Shown: in pieces, positions 23,630 through 32,122 of the stretch | Position numbering within the stretch: position 1 is the first letter of the stretch | Layout: each line of letters opens with the position of its first letter | Source of the DNA: Viridibacterium curvum | GTDB lineage: Bacteria; Pseudomonadota; Gammaproteobacteria; Burkholderiales; Rhodocyclaceae | Direction: 5' to 3' | Length of the DNA: 64,000 nt | Assembly: GCF_039544165.1 (NCBI RefSeq) | Contig: NZ_BAABLD010000008.1 | Span: forward strand, 744,001 to 808,000 | The notes under the pieces: generated by a model | Seen by the model: the letters and a program-made list of their open reading frames with translations, nothing else | What the model was told of the DNA's origin: nothing | The model's database searches: none | Program-made: the position numbers and the translations under genes

Positions 23630-24814
23630 ATGGCTGAAGACTTCGCCCCCACCCTCGCGGCAGCCCATGCCCGCATCGCCGCCGTGCAGCCGGCCGCTTA
23701 CGCGCGCACGCGCAACGCCATCGACGGAGCGGTGACCGGGCTGTCGCCCTACATCACGCATGGCTTCGTGACGCTGGCCGAGGTGCTGGCGGGCGTTGCG
23801 GCACGCCATGCGCTGGATGTGCAGCACAAGTTCGTCTTCGAACTGGGCTGGCGCGCCTACTTCCGTCATGTCTGGCAGCACCGGGGCGAGGGCATATTCC
23901 AGTCCCTGCACGCGGGGCCCCTGCCGGATGCGGCCTACAGCCGCAGCCTGCCCGATGACATCCGCCATGGCTGCACGGGTGTGCCGGTCATCGACACGGC
24001 GGTGCGCAGCCTGTACGCCACCGGCATGCTGCACAACCACGCGCGCATGTGGCTGGCCAGCTATGTGGTGCACCTGCGCAAGGTGCATTGGCGCGTTGGC
24101 GCCGACTGGCTGTACGGCCACCTGCTCGATGGCGACCTCGCCAGCAACCACCTGAGCTGGCAGTGGGTGGCCGGCACCGGCAGCTGCAAGCCCTACCTCT
24201 TCAATGCCGAGAACGTGGCGCGCTACGCGCCGCCCGCCTGGCATAGCGCAGGCTCGGTGATCGACACCACCTACGCACAGCTGGAAGAGTGGGCGCGCGA
24301 CCCGGCCTTCCGCGCGCAAGGCTCTGCCACCACGCCCGCCGTCACCGAGCCCCCGCTACTGGCGCACCCGCCCGGCGATGCGGGGCTGAGCGCGCCCGAT
24401 GCGGCCCGCGTCAAGCATCGCGACGTGTGGCTGGTCCACCCTTGGAACCTCGGCAAGTTGCCAGCCGATCTGCCGCCCGATGTCTGCGTGATCGGCCTCG
24501 TGTTGACCGACTTCCATCGCGCCTGGCCCTGGAGCGAGCGACGCTGGCGGTTTGTCAGCACGCGCATGGCCGAGCTGGCGGAATGCTGCTGGGTGGGCGA
24601 CGCGCAGGCCATCGCGACGGCGCTGCACTCGGCGCGCAGTGTATGGAGCGTCGCCGAGCCGCACCTGTCGCCCTGGCTGTCGCAGCTCGCCACCTGTGTG
24701 CCCGAGGCGCCGTTATTCCCGACCATCGACAGGCGCTGTGATGCCTTTGCGCAGTGGTGGAAGCGTGCCGCGCCCGGACTCGACATCGGCGCCGCGCAGG
24801 AGGCTAAGCAGTAA
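23630..24814 (+). CDS. Photolyase/cryptochrome-like FAD protein with rearranged domains
   Basis: The 394-residue protein starts directly with the FAD-binding helical domain of photolyases. It shows SPYITHGFVTLAEVL, FELGWRAYFRHVW, RMWLASYVVHLRK and LLDGDLASNHLSWQWVAG. The antenna alpha/beta domain that normally precedes it is absent from the N-terminus. Residues about 280-375 instead look like that domain: RDVWLVHPWNLG, a VCVIGLVLTDF strand, PWSERRWRFVSTRMAEL and VGDAQAIATAL. The protein therefore seems circularly permuted. It may repair DNA or sense blue light. The next gene overlaps the stop (TAATG). The rearrangement is inferred by eye and deserves structural confirmation. Confidence 0.75.
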   Translation: MAEDFAPTLAAAHARIAAVQPAAYARTRNAIDGAVTGLSPYITHGFVTLAEVLAGVAARHALDVQHKFVFELGWRAYFRHVWQHRGEGIFQSLHAGPLPDAAYSRSLPDDIRHGCTGVPVIDTAVRSLYATGMLHNHARMWLASYVVHLRKVHWRVGADWLYGHLLDGDLASNHLSWQWVAGTGSCKPYLFNAENVARYAPPAWHSAGSVIDTTYAQLEEWARDPAFRAQGSATTPAVTEPPLLAHPPGDAGLSAPDAARVKHRDVWLVHPWNLGKLPADLPPDVCVIGLVLTDFHRAWPWSERRWRFVSTRMAELAECCWVGDAQAIATALHSARSVWSVAEPHLSPWLSQLATCVPEAPLFPTIDRRCDAFAQWWKRAAPGLDIGAAQEAKQ

Positions 24815-25215
24815 TGCCCGAGACCTCACCCAATACCGCGCCACTGACCGTGCTGTACGACGGCGACTGCCCCCTGTGCCGCCGTGAAATGGCGCTCTAC
24901 CGCAGCCTGGAGCCGCGCGCGCCGCTGTGCTTTGTCGACATCAGCGACACGAGGACCGCGCTGCCGCCGGGGCGCACGCGCGCCGAGTTGCTGGCGCGCT
25001 TTCACCTGCGCAATCCCGATGGCGAACTGCTCAGCGGCGCCGCGGCCTTTGTAGCCCTGTGGGCGGCGCTGCCGGGATGGCGCTGGCTGGCGCGCATGGC
25101 GCACCTGCCCGGCGTGGAGTGGCTGCTGGAGCGTTGCTACAGGCTTTTCCTGCGCCTGCGGCCTCGCCTGCAGCGGTGGGCCGCAAGACTGGACCGCAAG
25201 CGTGCGAACCACTGA
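24814..25215 (+). CDS. DCC-family thiol-disulfide oxidoreductase-like protein (DUF393)
   Basis: The 133-residue protein contains the family-defining YDGDCPLCRREM motif (DxDCxxC) near residue 15 and the RSLEPRAPLCFVDI region. It ends with a hydrophobic then strongly basic C-terminus. DCC proteins are thioredoxin-fold relatives of unknown partner. Its ATG is part of the TAATG overlap with the photolyase-like gene, so the two are coupled. Genes of this family often accompany photolyase and SDR genes in stress clusters. Confidence 0.88.
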   Translation: MPETSPNTAPLTVLYDGDCPLCRREMALYRSLEPRAPLCFVDISDTRTALPPGRTRAELLARFHLRNPDGELLSGAAAFVALWAALPGWRWLARMAHLPGVEWLLERCYRLFLRLRPRLQRWAARLDRKRANH

Positions 25216-25248
25216 AACCGATTGCTCTCTTTCAAGGAACAAGCCTTC

Positions 25249-25980
25249 ATGACTCCCATCGTTCTCATCACTGGCGCCAGCGGCGGCATCGGTCGTGCCC
25301 TCGCGCGCCGCTTGCACACGCAGGGCTACCGCGTTGCCGCAGTGGGGCGCGATGAATCACGGCTCGCCGAGGTCGATGCCACCGCGCGCATCGTGGCCGA
25401 CACCACCACGCCCGGAGGCGCTGCGCTGGCGGTCGCCAGTTGCCAGGAAGTGCTCGGCGCCATGCCGACGCTGCTCGCACACTGTGTCGGCAGCACACTC
25501 ATCACGCCGCTGCATCGCACGCGCCTCGAGAGTTATCACGACGTGATGCGCGTCAATCTCGACAGTGCGGTGTTCATGCTGCAGGCCTGGATCACGGCCC
25601 TGCAGGGCGGCAGTGGCGCAGCGGTGTTCGCCAGCTCGGTCGTGGCGCGCATCGGTGTCGCCAACCACGAGGCCATCGCCGCCGCCAAGGGCGGCGTAGA
25701 GGCGCTGGTGCGCAGCGCAGCCGCCACCTATGCCGGTCAGGGCCTGCGCGTGAACGCCGTGGCGCCGGGCATGACCGACACGCCGATGACGGCCGGCATG
25801 CTCAAGGTCGCATCCTTGCGCGAGGGCGCCGCCCGGCAATACCCGCTCGAAGGCGTGCAGACCGCCGAACAGGTGGCCGAGGTGATGGCCTGGCTGCTCA
25901 GTGATGGCGCCGCGCGCCTGACCGGTCAGATCATTCCCGTGGATGGCGGCTTCACTGCCGTGCGTCCGCTGGTGAAGTAG
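25249..25980 (+). CDS. Short-chain dehydrogenase/reductase lacking catalytic Tyr
   Basis: The 243-residue protein is a clear SDR: the nucleotide-binding TGASGGIG at residues 8-15, the FASSVVARIG region, and an NAVAPGMTDTPMT block. The active-site YxxxK motif reads IAAAK, so Lys is kept but Tyr is replaced by Ile. The protein may bind NAD(P) without normal reduction, or use a different proton donor. The ATG at 25249 has AAGGAAC upstream. It sits between DCC and DUF3429 genes in the same operon. Substrate unknown. Confidence 0.85.
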   Translation: MTPIVLITGASGGIGRALARRLHTQGYRVAAVGRDESRLAEVDATARIVADTTTPGGAALAVASCQEVLGAMPTLLAHCVGSTLITPLHRTRLESYHDVMRVNLDSAVFMLQAWITALQGGSGAAVFASSVVARIGVANHEAIAAAKGGVEALVRSAAATYAGQGLRVNAVAPGMTDTPMTAGMLKVASLREGAARQYPLEGVQTAEQVAEVMAWLLSDGAARLTGQIIPVDGGFTAVRPLVK

Positions 25981-26007
25981 GCCGCTACGAGGGGAGAGCG
26001 CGTTCTG

Positions 26008-26451
26008 ATGAGGCTGTATTCCCCGCCCAAGCCGTTGGCCCCCCGGCGCCTGGCTCGTTGCCTGGGCCATTCCGGCCTCGTCCCCTTCGTAATACCGGCG
26101 GCACTGCTGTGGGCCGGACCCAGCGCCTGGCACGCGTTTGCCAGCCAGGCACTAGGCGCCTATGCAGCGGTGATCGTCTCGTTTCTGGGCGGCATTCACT
26201 GGGGCCTCGCATTTCGCGACGGCGGCGCGGCGCGCTTCCTGTGGGGTGTGCTGCCCTCGCTGGTCGCCGCTGCGGCCCTGCTGCTGCCCGCGCGACACGC
26301 CTTGCTGCTGCTCGGGCTGATGTTGCTGCTGTGCTATGGCGTGGACCGCCGGGTGTACCCCGCGCACGGCCTGCAGGCCTGGCTGGGCTTGCGGTTGCAG
26401 CTGACCGCGGTGGCAACGATGTCCTGCCTTTTCGGGGCCGCGCGCTGCTGA
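26008..26451 (+). CDS. DUF3429 membrane protein
   Basis: The 147-residue inner-membrane protein has about four or five hydrophobic helices and the DUF3429 core: GHSGLVPFVIPA, AYAAVIVSFLGGIHWGLAF and the YGVDRRVYP segment. Function is unknown, but the family recurs in light- or singlet-oxygen-responsive clusters. A GAGGGGAG ribosome site precedes the ATG. It is the last gene of the HiPIP operon and faces the anti-sigma gene, which ends 16 nt away. Confidence 0.85.
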   Translation: MRLYSPPKPLAPRRLARCLGHSGLVPFVIPAALLWAGPSAWHAFASQALGAYAAVIVSFLGGIHWGLAFRDGGAARFLWGVLPSLVAAAALLLPARHALLLLGLMLLLCYGVDRRVYPAHGLQAWLGLRLQLTAVATMSCLFGAARC

Positions 26452-26466
26452 ACCAACGGGCGTTAG

Positions 26467-27210
26467 CTACCAGAGCTTGACGCAATGCCCCGTCAGCACG
26501 AAGGCTTCAGCTGAAGCGGGCGGCGCATCACCGGCCGCAGCCGGCGCTTCCTGCAGCGTCACGCCCAGCCGCGTCACGTTGCTGAGCAGACTCTCGGCGC
26601 TTGCGGCCATCTCGAAGCCACCCTTGGCAGTGGCAGGCACCACGCCGAGCGGGAAAGCGGCGAGCGGCTTGCCCGCCTCGTCCTGCGGCAGGGCCCACAG
26701 CTGCAGCACCTTGCCGGTCGGCACGTCGAGCGGGCGCAGCAGCTTGATGGTCATGCGCGTGCCCTGCCGGGTCGAACTGGCGAGCACCGTGGGGCGGCCC
26801 TCGCGGTCGGTCAGCAGGCCCACGTAGCTCTGCGGCAGGGCCTGCTCGCGCTGCGCCAGCGCGTCGAGCGAGACGAAGCGCTGCGGCTGTAGCATCACCG
26901 CGCCGACACCGATCACCAGACCCACCGAGAAGACCATTGCCGGGCGTAGCCACGACCACAGTGAAGCCCGGGGCTTGGTCGCCCAGCCCAGCTGCGCTTC
27001 GATGGCCAACAGGGTTTTTGCCGGTGGCGCCACCGGCGGCACCGACACCGCCAGCGCAGCAAGGCGCGTCTCCCATTGCTGCACGGCCTGCCGGATCTGC
27101 GGCGATTGCTGCATGAGGCGGCGGAAACGCCGCAGCGCCGGGCCGCGCAAGGTGCCCAGCGCGTACTCGCTGGCCAGCCTGTCGATCAACTCGGGGCGTT
27201 GGTAGTTCAT
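26467..27210 (-). CDS. RskA-type anti-sigma factor
   Basis: The 247-residue protein has a short cytoplasmic N-terminus containing SEYALGTL, a helix pair that binds the sigma factor. One transmembrane helix follows (about 85-103), then a periplasmic RskA-like C-terminal domain with KLLRPLDVPTGKVLQLWALP and GKPLAAFPLG. It would hold the ECF sigma factor inactive until a signal releases it. It starts inside the stop of the sigma gene (ATGA overlap). The N-terminal domain lacks the zinc HxxxCxxC motif of ChrR/ZAS anti-sigmas. Confidence 0.9.
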   Translation of the reverse strand: MNYQRPELIDRLASEYALGTLRGPALRRFRRLMQQSPQIRQAVQQWETRLAALAVSVPPVAPPAKTLLAIEAQLGWATKPRASLWSWLRPAMVFSVGLVIGVGAVMLQPQRFVSLDALAQREQALPQSYVGLLTDREGRPTVLASSTRQGTRMTIKLLRPLDVPTGKVLQLWALPQDEAGKPLAAFPLGVVPATAKGGFEMAASAESLLSNVTRLGVTLQEAPAAAGDAPPASAEAFVLTGHCVKLW

Positions 27211-27794
27211 GCCTGCGCCTCCAGACAGCGCTTCAGGCGATCCAGCCCGCGCCGTACCCAGGCCTTCACCGAACCCAGTGGTGCCGCCATCTGCTCGGCC
27301 ACTTCGCTGTGCGACAGGCCGTGGTAGTACGCCAGCGCGAGGCTCTGCCGGTGCGGGGCATCCAGCGCGTCCATGCAGCCGCGTACCGACAACGCTTCGG
27401 TGGCCTCTCCCAGCATGTCGAGCAGATCCCCTTTCCCGTCCTCGATATCGAGCTCGCGCCCATCCTCGTCCTGCGGCAGCGCCGTCTCATGCCGCTGCGC
27501 CGCACTGCGCACCAGGTCCAGCGCACGGTTGCGCACTACGCTGATCAGCCAGGTCATCGGCGCCGCCATCGACGCCTGGTAGTCCCCCGCCTTGTGCCAC
27601 ACGCTGACGAAGGACTCCTGCAACACCTCTTCCGCCAGATCGCGCCGGTTCAATATACGGAGCGCCACGCCAAACAGATGCGCTGAACTCAGTTCATATA
27701 CGCGCCGGAAGGCTGCACGGTCGCCCAGCGCCACACGGGCAAGCTGCTCGGCGAGCAGGGCGGAATCAGGATTGGCAGGTTTGCTTGAATGCAT
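27207..27794 (-). CDS. ECF-family RNA polymerase sigma factor
   Basis: The 195-residue protein has sigma region 2 (ALRILNRRDLAEEVLQESFV and a WKAGDY-like HKAGDY block) and region 4 (ALAYYHGLSHSEVAEQMAAP, SVKAWVRRGLDRLK). It directs transcription of its own regulon, kept in check by the overlapping anti-sigma gene. The ATG at 27794 is preceded by an in-frame GTG. Its position at the end of the photolyase/HiPIP cluster suggests that cluster as a target. No matching promoter pair was proven. Confidence 0.93.
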   Translation of the reverse strand: MHSSKPANPDSALLAEQLARVALGDRAAFRRVYELSSAHLFGVALRILNRRDLAEEVLQESFVSVWHKAGDYQASMAAPMTWLISVVRNRALDLVRSAAQRHETALPQDEDGRELDIEDGKGDLLDMLGEATEALSVRGCMDALDAPHRQSLALAYYHGLSHSEVAEQMAAPLGSVKAWVRRGLDRLKRCLEAQA

Positions 27795-27856
27795 CACAGG
27801 CTGAAGTATCGCAGTGAAAGAGGCCGAAGCTAAGAAACTCCTGCATCCCTGTCTGC

Positions 27857-27870
27857 CCCCAGAACTGGGG
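27857..27870. terminator. Short hairpin between sigma factor and GST genes
   Basis: CCCCAG (27857-27862) and CTGGGG (27865-27870) form a 6-bp stem with a 2-nt spacer, 11 nt beyond the stop of the GST gene. No U-tract follows, so a terminator role for the upstream five-gene operon is only possible. Confidence 0.3.
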
Positions 27871-27881
27871 CCGCAGCGGTG

Positions 27882-28493
27882 TCAGTCGGGCAAGTTCATC
27901 CCGCGATAGCCGGGTTGCGCAGCAACGCGCGCCAGCCAGGCCTTCACCGCCGGGTAGGCCGCAATGTCGAAGCCGCCCTCCGGCGCGACGTGCGTGTAAG
28001 CGTAGAGCGCAATGTCGGCGATGCAGTACTGCTCGCCCACGAAGAACTGGCGGGTAGCCAGATGCTGCTCCATCACACCCAGTGCGCGATGCCCGCCCGG
28101 CATCTTGTCCTGCAAGGCCTGCTCCTTCGCAGGCGGCCGCCCCAGGTAGCGCACGATGTAGCGCGCTGTCGCGATATACGGCTCATGACTGTACTGCTCA
28201 AAGAACATCCACTGCAGCACCTGCGCACGCAGCAGGCGATCGGTCGGCAACAGCGTCGAGCCCTCAGCCAGGTAGTGCAGGATCGCGTTCGACTCCGCGA
28301 GGCAACTGCCATCCGGCAACACCAGCACGGGAATCTTGCCGTTGGGATTCATCGCCAGGAATTCGGGCGTGTGCGTCTCCTTGTTCAGGATGTCGACGTG
28401 GCGCCACTGGTACGGCAAGCCCAGCTGATCCAGCACAAGGCGGATCTTGAAGCAATTGCCGGACTGGATGTCGCCGAACACCGTGTAAGTCAC
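27882..28493 (-). CDS. Glutathione S-transferase
   Basis: The 203-residue protein has the thioredoxin-like GST N-domain (VFGDIQSGNCFKIRLVLDQLGL, NPNGKIPVLVLPDG, LAESNAILHYLAEGS) and the all-helical C-domain with the YCIADIALYAYTHVA N-capping box. GSTs conjugate or reduce electrophiles with glutathione in the cytoplasm. The start is a GTG at 28493 in the stop of the upstream GFA gene (GTGA overlap), with GGGAG upstream. It is the last gene of an operon with a two-component system, GNAT and GFA genes, all joined by short overlaps. Confidence 0.9.
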   Translation of the reverse strand: MTYTVFGDIQSGNCFKIRLVLDQLGLPYQWRHVDILNKETHTPEFLAMNPNGKIPVLVLPDGSCLAESNAILHYLAEGSTLLPTDRLLRAQVLQWMFFEQYSHEPYIATARYIVRYLGRPPAKEQALQDKMPGGHRALGVMEQHLATRQFFVGEQYCIADIALYAYTHVAPEGGFDIAAYPAVKAWLARVAAQPGYRGMNLPD

Positions 28494-28912
28494 AACTGTT
28501 CTCCCGTCTTGCGGTCTGCCGGATGATTCACCCCATCGTATGTTGGAATGCCTTCGATCCTGAGGGGATTCACACCGTCCAGACAGGCCACGTTGAAGCC
28601 GTATTGCGTCGGGTTCGAGCGACGCTGATGATGGGTATAGATCCCACAGACGCGGCAGAAATAGTGGCGCGCCGTGCGTGTGTTGAATTGGTAGAGCGTC
28701 AGATGCTCCTCGCCCTTGATGACATGAATGCCCGCCAGAGGCACCGATGCCACGATCGCTCCCCGCCGCCGACACAGCGAACAATCGCAGCGGCGCACAT
28801 CGATCAGACCATCCGGCAAGTCCAGCTCCAGCTCGACACTGCCGCAATGACAGCGCGCACGATGCCGCGGCTGGATGGCTACCCCATCGACCTCTGTCAG
28901 ATTGATGCTCAT
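28490..28912 (-). CDS. GFA-family (glutathione-dependent formaldehyde-activating-like) protein
   Basis: The 140-residue protein shows the CENP-V/GFA zinc-binding pattern: ARCHCGSVELEL, RRCDCSLCRRRGA and YFCRVCGIYTHHQRR, with cysteines in the expected CxC, CxC-xx-C and CxxC groups. Members bind glutathione adducts or act as small-molecule lyases; most are uncharacterised. Overlaps of 4 nt with the genes on both sides (GNAT upstream, GST downstream) suggest coupled translation, and the GST neighbour fits a glutathione theme. Confidence 0.88.
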   Translation of the reverse strand: MSINLTEVDGVAIQPRHRARCHCGSVELELDLPDGLIDVRRCDCSLCRRRGAIVASVPLAGIHVIKGEEHLTLYQFNTRTARHYFCRVCGIYTHHQRRSNPTQYGFNVACLDGVNPLRIEGIPTYDGVNHPADRKTGEQL

Positions 28913-29304
28913 GCGTTGTCTTCCCCACCGGTGATAACCGAAAACCGCAGGATATCGTCCCGCCTCGCCCAGCCCAGGTGCGCCCAGAAGGCCTGCGCCG
29001 CTGCGTTGCTGACGAGCACGTCGCAATGCGACTTGGCGATGCCCTCTTGCGCCAACGCGGCGAGGCAGGCGTCGACCAGCGCCCGCGCGATGCCCTGCCC
29101 GCGATACGCAGGCAGCACCAGCAGATGCTGCAGGTAGCCGCGCCGGCCGTCGTGGCCGGCCATGAGGCAGCCGACCACTTCGTCTGCCACTTCGGCAACG
29201 AAGCTCAGACCCGGATTGCGGGCGAGGTAGCGCGCCGTGGCCTGCATGAGGGCGAGCAGGTGCAGATGATCGGCAAGGTTCAGGGGGCGCAAGGTGTAGC
29301 TCAT
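28909..29304 (-). CDS. GNAT-family N-acetyltransferase
   Basis: The 131-residue protein has the GNAT acetyl-CoA binding block LLVLPAYRGQGIARALVDACL and the C-terminal NAAAQAFWAHLGWARRD segment. It starts in the stop of the sensor kinase gene (ATGA overlap) and ends in the start of the GFA gene. The substrate cannot be predicted. Being coupled to a two-component system and glutathione genes suggests a stress-defence role, which is inference only. Confidence 0.88.
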   Translation of the reverse strand: MSYTLRPLNLADHLHLLALMQATARYLARNPGLSFVAEVADEVVGCLMAGHDGRRGYLQHLLVLPAYRGQGIARALVDACLAALAQEGIAKSHCDVLVSNAAAQAFWAHLGWARRDDILRFSVITGGEDNA

Positions 29305-31394
29305 GCGGAATCCTTGGCAGGCATCAGGCTGAGGGTGAAGCTCACGCCATCTTCTTCATTGCGCGCAGCGATGGTGCCGCCCATCTTGGCCATGTAGGTG
29401 CGGGCGACGAACAGGCCCTGGCCACGATTGCCCTGCGCGGCGGAGTCGGGCTGGTCAGAGACGCCGTACTCGAAGATCTTGTCGAGCATGTCAGGCGCGA
29501 TCTGCGGGCCTGCGTTGTGAATGCGGATGTGCACGCGCTCGGCGTCCCGGGCGAGTTCGATGCTGATCGGCGTGTCGGGCAATCGGAAGCGCGCGGCATT
29601 GCTGAGCACGTGGGTCACCACGTCTTCGAGCGGAAACTCGTCGGCACGCGCCAACACGGGCGCGCCGGCCGGTGTGTAGCGCACATCGGCAATGCCGGCG
29701 GCGGGCGCGTTCTGTGCGATCGCCTGCAGGAAGGCGTCGACGTCCAGCGCCTGCAGCTGCAGCTGGGTAGTCTCGAAGGCTTCGCTGGGCGAGGCATGGC
29801 CGTACAGCACACGGATGGCCTGCTGCATGCGCAGCAGGTAGCGCCGACTGGCGTCCTCATCACTGCCATGCAGGGCGAGCAGCGACTGCAGCGGCGACAT
29901 GATCTCGTGGCCGACGGCATGCCACATGTCCTTCTCCTGTGCGGCGCGGATCTTTTCGCGGGCCATGTCTTCGCGCACGCGACCCTGCAACTCGTGCAGG
30001 TTGGTGGCGAGGATGCCCAGCTCGTCGCCGCCGCGCAGGTCGGCCACGTCGAACTGTTCCAATCGCTCTGCCGCCGTCGCCAGTTGGCGCGCGGCACGCG
30101 TGCGGCGGGTGAGGATGGCAATGCGCCGGATGATGCCCAGCTCGATGAGGAACCAGGCGATGCCAATGGCCAGCAGCAAGGCGCCAACGATCCAGGACAT
30201 GCGCGTCGCCGTGCGCGCGAGGATGCGGTTGGCGTTGCGCACGTCACCGGCAAGCAACAGCTCGTAACGACCGCCCGGCGTGCTGATGAATTCCTGCGCG
30301 TCGAGTTTGAGCGTGCCGGCGTCGACGGGCAGGCGACGGATCAGGGCATTGATCAGCGGCGACACCGGGTCTTCCGAATCGTCGGTGCCCACCATGCGCA
30401 GCAGCTCGGCGCCGGGCTTGCTGCTACCGACCTTGCGGATCATCAGGCTCTCACCGGGCAGCAGCAGACTGCGCAGGTCGTCGAGCTGGAAGACCATGCG
30501 CGCTTCATCGTGGTTGCTGTCGAACAGCGGCGTCGCATTGCCCGGCGCATGCAGGGCCAGGCTCACGCGCATGTCAGCAAGGTCAGGCGGTGGCCACACG
30601 GTGTTGCGACGCGTGTCGAACTCTTCGGCCAGCAAGGCCACGGGCAGGCGCAGCGAATAGAACACTTCGCGCGCGCAGTCTGCCGCACCCTGCGGCACCT
30701 CCTGCGGGCGCGCACATTCCGGCGATTGCCATAGCCAGCCGCGGAAGTCGCGCTGGGGCCGCATGCGGCTGTAGTCGCCATCGGCACGCTCGACAAAACC
30801 CGTGAGCCGGCCGCGCTGGGCGCGCGCCTCGGGCGGTGTCTCACCCTCGAAGACGGCCAGCCAGTTGTACTGCACACCGCGCAGCGCCAGCTGCACGCGC
30901 ATGCGATGCGCCAGGCTCAGATCACGCTGACCCTGACGGTGCGACACCAGGGTGTCGACGTTCACACGTCCGGCCACATAGACGAAAGCACCGGCCCACT
31001 GCCGCGAACCGACGGCCACGCACATCGCCGCATCGTCGGGGTACTGCACCAGGCAGCCCGAGGTCTCTACCGCTACGCGTACCTTGCCGGGATCGTCGAA
31101 ATCGAGCGCGGCATAAGGCAGCAACAAGGGCCGCAAGGGCGTCAGGTGCTGCCCGCCTGCTTCGGGATTCAGAAGCGCCAGCTGCCCCGTGGGGTGACGC
31201 AAGCGCGCCGCAATCTGGTCGGCAGTCTTGGCGAAGCCCTCGCGATAGGCATCGAAGCCCTGCTGCTTCTCTTCGCGCAGCACGAACACCGCCAGCGCAA
31301 CGATGGCGCACGCCAGCAGCAGAAACACCACGCGGAAAAAGAAACGCAGGCGGATCGACGCCAGCCAGGCCAGCGCGCGGCTGAGCGATTGCAT
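29301..31394 (-). CDS. Membrane sensor histidine kinase
   Basis: The 697-residue protein has a transmembrane helix at about residues 20-40 and a large periplasmic sensor of about 380 residues. A second helix (ILARTATRMSWIVGALLLAI region, about 400-425), a linker and the kinase core follow. H496 in GHEIMSPLQSLLALHG is the likely phosphoacceptor. The ATP-binding domain shows SNAARF (N-box), DKIFEYGVSD and GNRGQGLFVARTY. The gene overlaps the response-regulator stop by one base (TGATG), so the two form a pair. The sensor has no recognised family, so the signal is unknown. Confidence 0.9.
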   Translation of the reverse strand: MQSLSRALAWLASIRLRFFFRVVFLLLACAIVALAVFVLREEKQQGFDAYREGFAKTADQIAARLRHPTGQLALLNPEAGGQHLTPLRPLLLPYAALDFDDPGKVRVAVETSGCLVQYPDDAAMCVAVGSRQWAGAFVYVAGRVNVDTLVSHRQGQRDLSLAHRMRVQLALRGVQYNWLAVFEGETPPEARAQRGRLTGFVERADGDYSRMRPQRDFRGWLWQSPECARPQEVPQGAADCAREVFYSLRLPVALLAEEFDTRRNTVWPPPDLADMRVSLALHAPGNATPLFDSNHDEARMVFQLDDLRSLLLPGESLMIRKVGSSKPGAELLRMVGTDDSEDPVSPLINALIRRLPVDAGTLKLDAQEFISTPGGRYELLLAGDVRNANRILARTATRMSWIVGALLLAIGIAWFLIELGIIRRIAILTRRTRAARQLATAAERLEQFDVADLRGGDELGILATNLHELQGRVREDMAREKIRAAQEKDMWHAVGHEIMSPLQSLLALHGSDEDASRRYLLRMQQAIRVLYGHASPSEAFETTQLQLQALDVDAFLQAIAQNAPAAGIADVRYTPAGAPVLARADEFPLEDVVTHVLSNAARFRLPDTPISIELARDAERVHIRIHNAGPQIAPDMLDKIFEYGVSDQPDSAAQGNRGQGLFVARTYMAKMGGTIAARNEEDGVSFTLSLMPAKDSA

Positions 31395-32092
31395 CAGCGC
31401 TCGCCCTGCGCCCAGCGGAAGCCGCGCATGGGCACGTTCTCGATGCCGTCGAAATCGGGGTCGATCTCGCGGAAGGCGTCGCGGATGGTGCTGACATGCT
31501 TGCGGATGTTGTCGCGGTTGCGCCCGCTCTTCACCACCTGGAACAGGTCTTCGTAAGACACGACCTGCCCGGAATGCTCGTACAGCGCCAGCAGGATGCG
31601 CTGGGCCGTCAGCGGCAGGTTCACGCGTTTGCCACGCCACTGCGTTGCGCCCTGCCGCAGCGGATCGATGGAGAGCTCCTCCCTTGCAGGCGCTGCCGGT
31701 GCGGCTTCGCTACGCGGTTTGGCACTGCGCAGCATGTCGAGGAAGGTCTCGACGAAGTCGCTCTCCTCGAACGTTGTTTTCTGCAGATAGTCCCATGCGT
31801 CCAGCGCCTTCATGATGCTGCGGTAGATCGCCGCAGGCATCGCCGACACCACCAGCACGGGCGTCGTGCCGGCCTTGTTGATGGCATTGATGATGGCCAC
31901 GCCGGCGTTGCGTTCGCGGCCCAGTTCGATGTCGAGCAGGATGACGTCGTACTGCTCGCGCGCAATCGCCGCCTCGGCCTCGTCGCGTGTGAACCACTGC
32001 TCGACGACGATGCCGGGGCGCGCCGCCTCGATCCAGCCGCGCAGCTGGTTGCTGGTGGGAATGTCGTCTTCGATGACGGCGACTTTGGTCAT
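31394..32092 (-). CDS. OmpR-type response regulator
   Basis: The 232-residue protein has a receiver domain with the acidic pair in VIEDD and phosphoacceptor D54 in VILLDIELG. A winged-helix DNA-binding domain of the OmpR/PhoB kind follows, with LTAQRILLALYEHSGQVVSYEDLFQ and NIRKHVSTIRDAFREIDPDF. An Ala/Pro-rich linker joins them at about 125-150. It is the first gene of a five-gene operon (regulator, kinase, GNAT, GFA, GST) with overlaps at every junction, so its own regulation may set the whole operon. Confidence 0.93.
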   Translation of the reverse strand: MTKVAVIEDDIPTSNQLRGWIEAARPGIVVEQWFTRDEAEAAIAREQYDVILLDIELGRERNAGVAIINAINKAGTTPVLVVSAMPAAIYRSIMKALDAWDYLQKTTFEESDFVETFLDMLRSAKPRSEAAPAAPAREELSIDPLRQGATQWRGKRVNLPLTAQRILLALYEHSGQVVSYEDLFQVVKSGRNRDNIRKHVSTIRDAFREIDPDFDGIENVPMRGFRWAQGER

Positions 32093-32122
32093 GCTGAGTT
32101 TCCTCTGCTTGCAGATTGCAAA

